Source: an uncultured Lachnospiraceae bacterium (GTDB taxonomy: Bacteria > Bacillota > Clostridia > Lachnospirales > Lachnospiraceae). From it: 54,737 nt of DNA. Positions 51,920-54,737 of the stretch are shown here, piece after piece. The position numbers and the translations under genes are program-made. Within the stretch, counting starts at the first letter, position 1. Each line of letters opens with the position of its first letter. The notes below the pieces were generated by a model. That model searched no databases. It worked only from the letters and a program-made list of their open reading frames with translations, and was not told where the DNA came from. Location: positions 1 to 54,737 of the forward strand of contig CAMWTP010000037.1 of NCBI GenBank assembly GCA_947177165.1, in the 5' to 3' direction.

Positions 51920-52149
51920 AGCGGGATAACTGGCAATAACCACAGGCGTCCGGGATGAAAGGCGCCAAAATCGGAAGTCTGTGGATTATTCATATAGAAT
52001 CAGGGGCTCTGCCTTGTGATTCAAAGACAACTTAATATAGGTAACAGGTAACTAAAAACCATCAATGTGGGTAAAGGATTTACCCATAACACAAACGCGG
52101 TAAAGAAGATTACAGATTTTCTTCCCGCTTATTACACGGAGGTAATTTT
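51920..52149 (+). promoter_or_regulatory. Structured leader of the second flagellin gene
   Basis: It resembles the first flagellin leader: CCACAG/CTGTGG pairing, a GAATCA/TGATTC hairpin, the GGA-loop hairpin TGGGTAA (52068-52074) and TTACCCA (52080-52086) with loop AGGAT, and the same TTACACGGAGGTAATT ribosome-binding region. There is no T-run terminator and no clear promoter, so it is probably co-transcribed with the first copy. Confidence 0.6.
52068..52086 (+). promoter_or_regulatory. CsrA-type GGA-loop hairpin, second flagellin leader
   Basis: A 7-bp stem with GGA in the loop, in the same position relative to the start codon as in the first leader. A compensatory pair change relative to the first copy supports the fold. 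Confidence 0.6.
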
Positions 52150-53682
52150 ATGGTAGTACAGCACAATCTCAGAGCAATGAATTCTAACAGAATGTTAGGC
52201 ATCACCCAGGGTACATTATCCAAATCAGCAGAAAAGTTATCATCAGGCTACAAGGTAAACAGGGCGGCTGATGACGCAGCAGGTCTCTCGATTTCTGAGA
52301 AGATGAGAAAACAGATCAGAGGTCTTTCACAGGCATCTCTGAATGCTGAGGACGGTATCAGCGCAGTACAGACAGCAGAGGGCGCACTGACGGAAGTTCA
52401 TGATATGTTACAGAGAATGAATGAGCTGGCAGTGAAGGCTTCCAACGGTACAAATGCACTTTCTGACCGCCAGACAATTCAGGACGAGGTTGACCAGCTT
52501 CTGACTGAAATTGATCGTGTAGCTGAGACAACCAAGTTTAATGAGACATATCTCTTAAAGGGCGACAAGGATACTGTGAAGAAGTATATCAGTGCAAAGG
52601 ATGCAGGCCTTGACGGAACGTTGGCGGAAGGTGCTACAAAGGCGACATTTACAATGACTGCGTTGAAGGTCGGTGATACGGTACAGATTGCAGGGAAGAC
52701 ATACACAATCGGTGAGTATAATGGTAATGCAACTGCTACAAATACACAGGCAGGGAAGTATACACAGATTACAGCATCGCTTTCTGTCGCGAAGAAAGGT
52801 GAGCAGATTACACTGGATGGTGTACAGTATACTGTAATTGGTGAAACAGGTGAGACAAATACAGAAAATACTGATAAGAATGAACTGAATATTGATACGA
52901 TTGTAAAAAAGGTTGGCGAAGGAAGCCATGCCGTTTACAAGGGTGTGGATTACTACGCTATGCAGGACAGAGTAGATCCCGCAGGAACAACAACACCAAC
53001 TATGAATGGAATTGATGATAACAATGCAAATGTGATTTCGGCGCAAAAGGCATACCAGATGATATATCAGGAACTGGTTCTTGCAAACAATATTGGAACC
53101 GATGCAAAACAGGCTCAGATTGCAGCTACAAAGGGTGTGACGATTGGTACAAATGATCAAACAACCAATTTAAAGACTTTGAATGCAGCTAATTATGCGA
53201 CTTTCCTGCAGGCAGGGTACAATGGTGACAAGATTAATTTCCTTATCGAAAAAGGCCAGGTAAATGTTAAGGAAGACCTGAACTTCAGTCTCCATGTAGG
53301 CGCAGACGCAGATATGACCAACAAGATCGGTGTGGGCATCAAGGCGCTCGACACAGCAGGACTGGGTATCAAGGGGCTGAATGTAAAGGATACAACAGGT
53401 GCAGCAGCTACCTATGCGATTGACGCAATCGCTGATGCAGTTGCGACAGTATCTTCACAGCGCTCACTCCTCGGCGCGGTTCAGAACAGATTAGAGCACA
53501 CGATCAACAACCTGGACAACGTAGTGGAGAACACGACGGCAGCAGAGAGCCAGATCCGTGATACAGATATGGCTACAGAGATGGTGAAGTACTCTAACGC
53601 GAACATTCTCTCACAGGCAGGTCAGTCAATGCTCGCACAGGGCAACCAGTCTAATCAGGGTGTACTCAGCCTCCTGGGTTAA
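52150..53682 (+). CDS. fliC: Flagellin, second copy
   Basis: A 510-residue flagellin. The first 180 and last 110 residues are almost identical to the first copy; the centre (about 200-390) is divergent in length and sequence. Tandem copies could assemble together or replace one another by gene conversion. ATG 52150 follows ACGGAGG. A strong terminator at 53713 ends the operon. Confidence 0.95.
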   Translation: MVVQHNLRAMNSNRMLGITQGTLSKSAEKLSSGYKVNRAADDAAGLSISEKMRKQIRGLSQASLNAEDGISAVQTAEGALTEVHDMLQRMNELAVKASNGTNALSDRQTIQDEVDQLLTEIDRVAETTKFNETYLLKGDKDTVKKYISAKDAGLDGTLAEGATKATFTMTALKVGDTVQIAGKTYTIGEYNGNATATNTQAGKYTQITASLSVAKKGEQITLDGVQYTVIGETGETNTENTDKNELNIDTIVKKVGEGSHAVYKGVDYYAMQDRVDPAGTTTPTMNGIDDNNANVISAQKAYQMIYQELVLANNIGTDAKQAQIAATKGVTIGTNDQTTNLKTLNAANYATFLQAGYNGDKINFLIEKGQVNVKEDLNFSLHVGADADMTNKIGVGIKALDTAGLGIKGLNVKDTTGAAATYAIDAIADAVATVSSQRSLLGAVQNRLEHTINNLDNVVENTTAAESQIRDTDMATEMVKYSNANILSQAGQSMLAQGNQSNQGVLSLLG

Positions 53683-53712
53683 TGGAGTCATAGTTTAAAA
53701 TATGCAGCTATT

Positions 53713-53742
53713 AAGACCACCGCAAACGCGGTGGTCTTTTTG
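53713..53742 (+). terminator. Strong terminator after the flagellin operon
   Basis: A perfect 11-bp stem, AAGACCACCGC (53713-53723) and GCGGTGGTCTT (53728-53738), then TTT. It lies 30 nt after the second flagellin stop. Confidence 0.92.
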
Positions 53743-53832
53743 ACAGTTTTTGGATAACTGTTCCGCCTTATAGCCTGACGGTTTTTGTGCAAAATAGGAT
53801 TGGTTTTGTGCAAAACCATCATTTGTTAAGCA

Positions 53833-53861
53833 TTGACGAAATTTGTAACAAATGGTATAAT
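53833..53861 (+). promoter_or_regulatory. Sigma-A promoter of the repeat membrane protein gene
   Basis: TTGACG (53833-53838), a 17-bp spacer, and TATAAT (53856-53861), 74 bp before the TTG start. Confidence 0.75.
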
Positions 53862-53935
53862 TTTTATAAAAAAATGGTAAAATGAGTAATATTTTTGTAA
53901 AAATTGGCTTTGGAGTTTGAAGAGGGGATGCATCG

Positions 53936-54737
53936 TTGGAAAAGTTGGTATTGCGTGTGCCGGAATGGCAGGGTGAGTTGGTTTTTTCGGAGGAAACTTT
54001 GATATTTGTGGGAGTGATCCTGCTCATGGTCGTCGGGAGCCTCTTTTGTTTTTGGGGATACAAGTATTTTGGGACGATTCTGCTCATGGGAATCGGAATC
54101 GCGACCTGTTATGGCTGTTATCTCCTGGTGGAGCCGATGACAGACAATCCTGTGATCATAATGTTCCTGACGGTATCACTCACTTTTTGGGGTCTCTGTT
54201 TTGTATATTTTCTGAGCATTATATGGGGATTTATTCTGGATAAAATGCGAATCCGAACCGCTCTTGCAAAGCGGAACTATCTCTTGGCGGCACCAGTCGG
54301 AGCAGCGATTCTTGGTTTGACAATCTATTATATGATCTGGAGGGATGAGATCGTGGCGGGGGCGATTGCCGCTGTCTGTCTGGTGACTGGTCTGATCTAT
54401 CAACATTCAAAACGAAATAAGCAGGTGCGTTTCCGGTCATATAATGATTTGCTCAGACTATCCCGGCCTCAATTCGACGCGGATGAGGGGAATGCAGTGG
54501 CGGTGGCAGCAGCAGGTATGACGGCGGCAGTGGCGATAGCAGGGTCGGAGTACGATGAAGCGGGTTATGAGATGTCTGAGTCTGCGGAGACGGGATATGA
54601 AATGCCGGAGTACGATGAAGCGGGCTATGAAATGTCTGAGTCTGTTGAAGCAGGATATGAAATGCCAGAGTACGATGAGGCAGGCTATGAAATGTCTGAG
54701 TCTGTTGAAGCAGGATATGAAATGCCAGAGTACGATG
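53936..54737 (+). CDS. Membrane protein with acidic 20-residue repeats (3' end outside the window)
   Basis: A partial gene, open to the window end (267 codons seen). It starts at TTG 53936, with AGAGGGG upstream and an in-frame stop just before; no in-frame ATG is near. The first 170 residues hold about six membrane helices (TLIFVGVILLMVVGSLFCFWGY and onward). A linker with an Ala-rich stretch (AVAVAAAGMTAAVAIAG) leads to tandem repeats of EYDEAGYEMSESVEAGYEMP. I do not recognise the family. The layout is a membrane anchor with an acidic, tyrosine-rich tail of unknown role. Confidence 0.7.
   Translation, partial: MEKLVLRVPEWQGELVFSEETLIFVGVILLMVVGSLFCFWGYKYFGTILLMGIGIATCYGCYLLVEPMTDNPVIIMFLTVSLTFWGLCFVYFLSIIWGFILDKMRIRTALAKRNYLLAAPVGAAILGLTIYYMIWRDEIVAGAIAAVCLVTGLIYQHSKRNKQVRFRSYNDLLRLSRPQFDADEGNAVAVAAAGMTAAVAIAGSEYDEAGYEMSESAETGYEMPEYDEAGYEMSESVEAGYEMPEYDEAGYEMSESVEAGYEMPEYD
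54548..54737 (+). repeat. 60-bp tandem coding repeats
   Basis: Units start at 54548, 54608, 54668 and 54728; the last is cut by the window end. Each encodes 20 residues, EYDEAGYEMSES(V/A)E(A/T)GYEMP. DNA identity rises along the array, and the latest units are almost the same, which suggests recent expansion. Total copy number is not visible. Confidence 0.9.

Noticed and set aside
54548..54737. CRISPR-like array from regularly spaced repeats
   Set aside because: The repeats are adjacent, in frame and translate to a 20-residue unit; there are no spacers.

Overview
The window looks like a chromosomal segment of a motile, spore-forming member of the Clostridia, most likely a gut Lachnospiraceae. 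The signs are the yabP-yabQ-divIC-spoIIE-tilS-hpt-ftsH gene order of endospore formers, a CotS-type spore coat protein, a DUF4080 radical SAM protein, DUF4869, DUF4179 and CD3324-like proteins, GPH-type sugar transporters, and tandem flagellins next to csrA. The species cannot be fixed from the sequence alone.

Layout. 1-4310: a LysR regulator, a free methionine-R-sulfoxide reductase and a complete methionine ABC importer (metQNI). 4433-8035: a leucine-rich-repeat lipoprotein and a B12-binding radical SAM protein. 8211-13428: a sugar locus (GH2 glycosidase and GPH symporter, divergent from an AraC regulator). 13429-22774: an accessory stretch with an ABC ATPase that has lost its signature and Walker B motifs beside an intact FtsX permease, a P-loop kinase, CD3324-like, XRE and GNAT proteins, a DUF4869/ATPase pair, and several gene remnants (response regulator, XRE, CobW GTPase) and palindromic repeats. 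22775-30111: a Bce-type two-component system and a Bce-type ABC transporter, separated by an ECF sigma/DUF4179 pair and a coiled-coil gene with 21-bp repeats. 30140-36021: a TPP riboswitch with thiT, then GH43 and large GH2 glycosidases. 36248-48540: housekeeping and sporulation genes (cca, cotS-like, nitrilase, PEGA lipoprotein, HU, rqcP, yabP, yabQ, divIC, spoIIE, tilS, hpt, ftsH). 48541-53742: a flagellin locus. 53936-end: a membrane protein with 60-bp repeats, cut by the window end.

The most notable system is 48791-53742. A small FimB-like tyrosine recombinase gene is flanked by two near-identical palindromic sites in opposite orientation; their central four bases are GATG in one and CATC in the other. 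Just inside the left site lies a good sigma-D (flagellar) promoter that points out of the segment, away from the flagellins. Inversion would turn it toward csrA and the two flagellin genes, which have no recognisable sigma-D promoter of their own. I infer a self-encoded flagellin ON/OFF switch, similar in layout to Salmonella Hin but using a tyrosine recombinase, shown here in the OFF orientation. A second layer is suggested by duplicated flagellin leaders. Each carries a hairpin with GGA in the loop, with one compensatory base-pair change between copies, and an ACACGGAGG Shine-Dalgarno, as expected for CsrA binding.

Other points of interest are a spoIIE gene without its membrane domain but with a Spo0A-type promoter (0A box, 21-bp spacing), a 98-bp dual-coding overlap of yabQ and divIC, and a thiT Shine-Dalgarno buried in a terminator-like hairpin.
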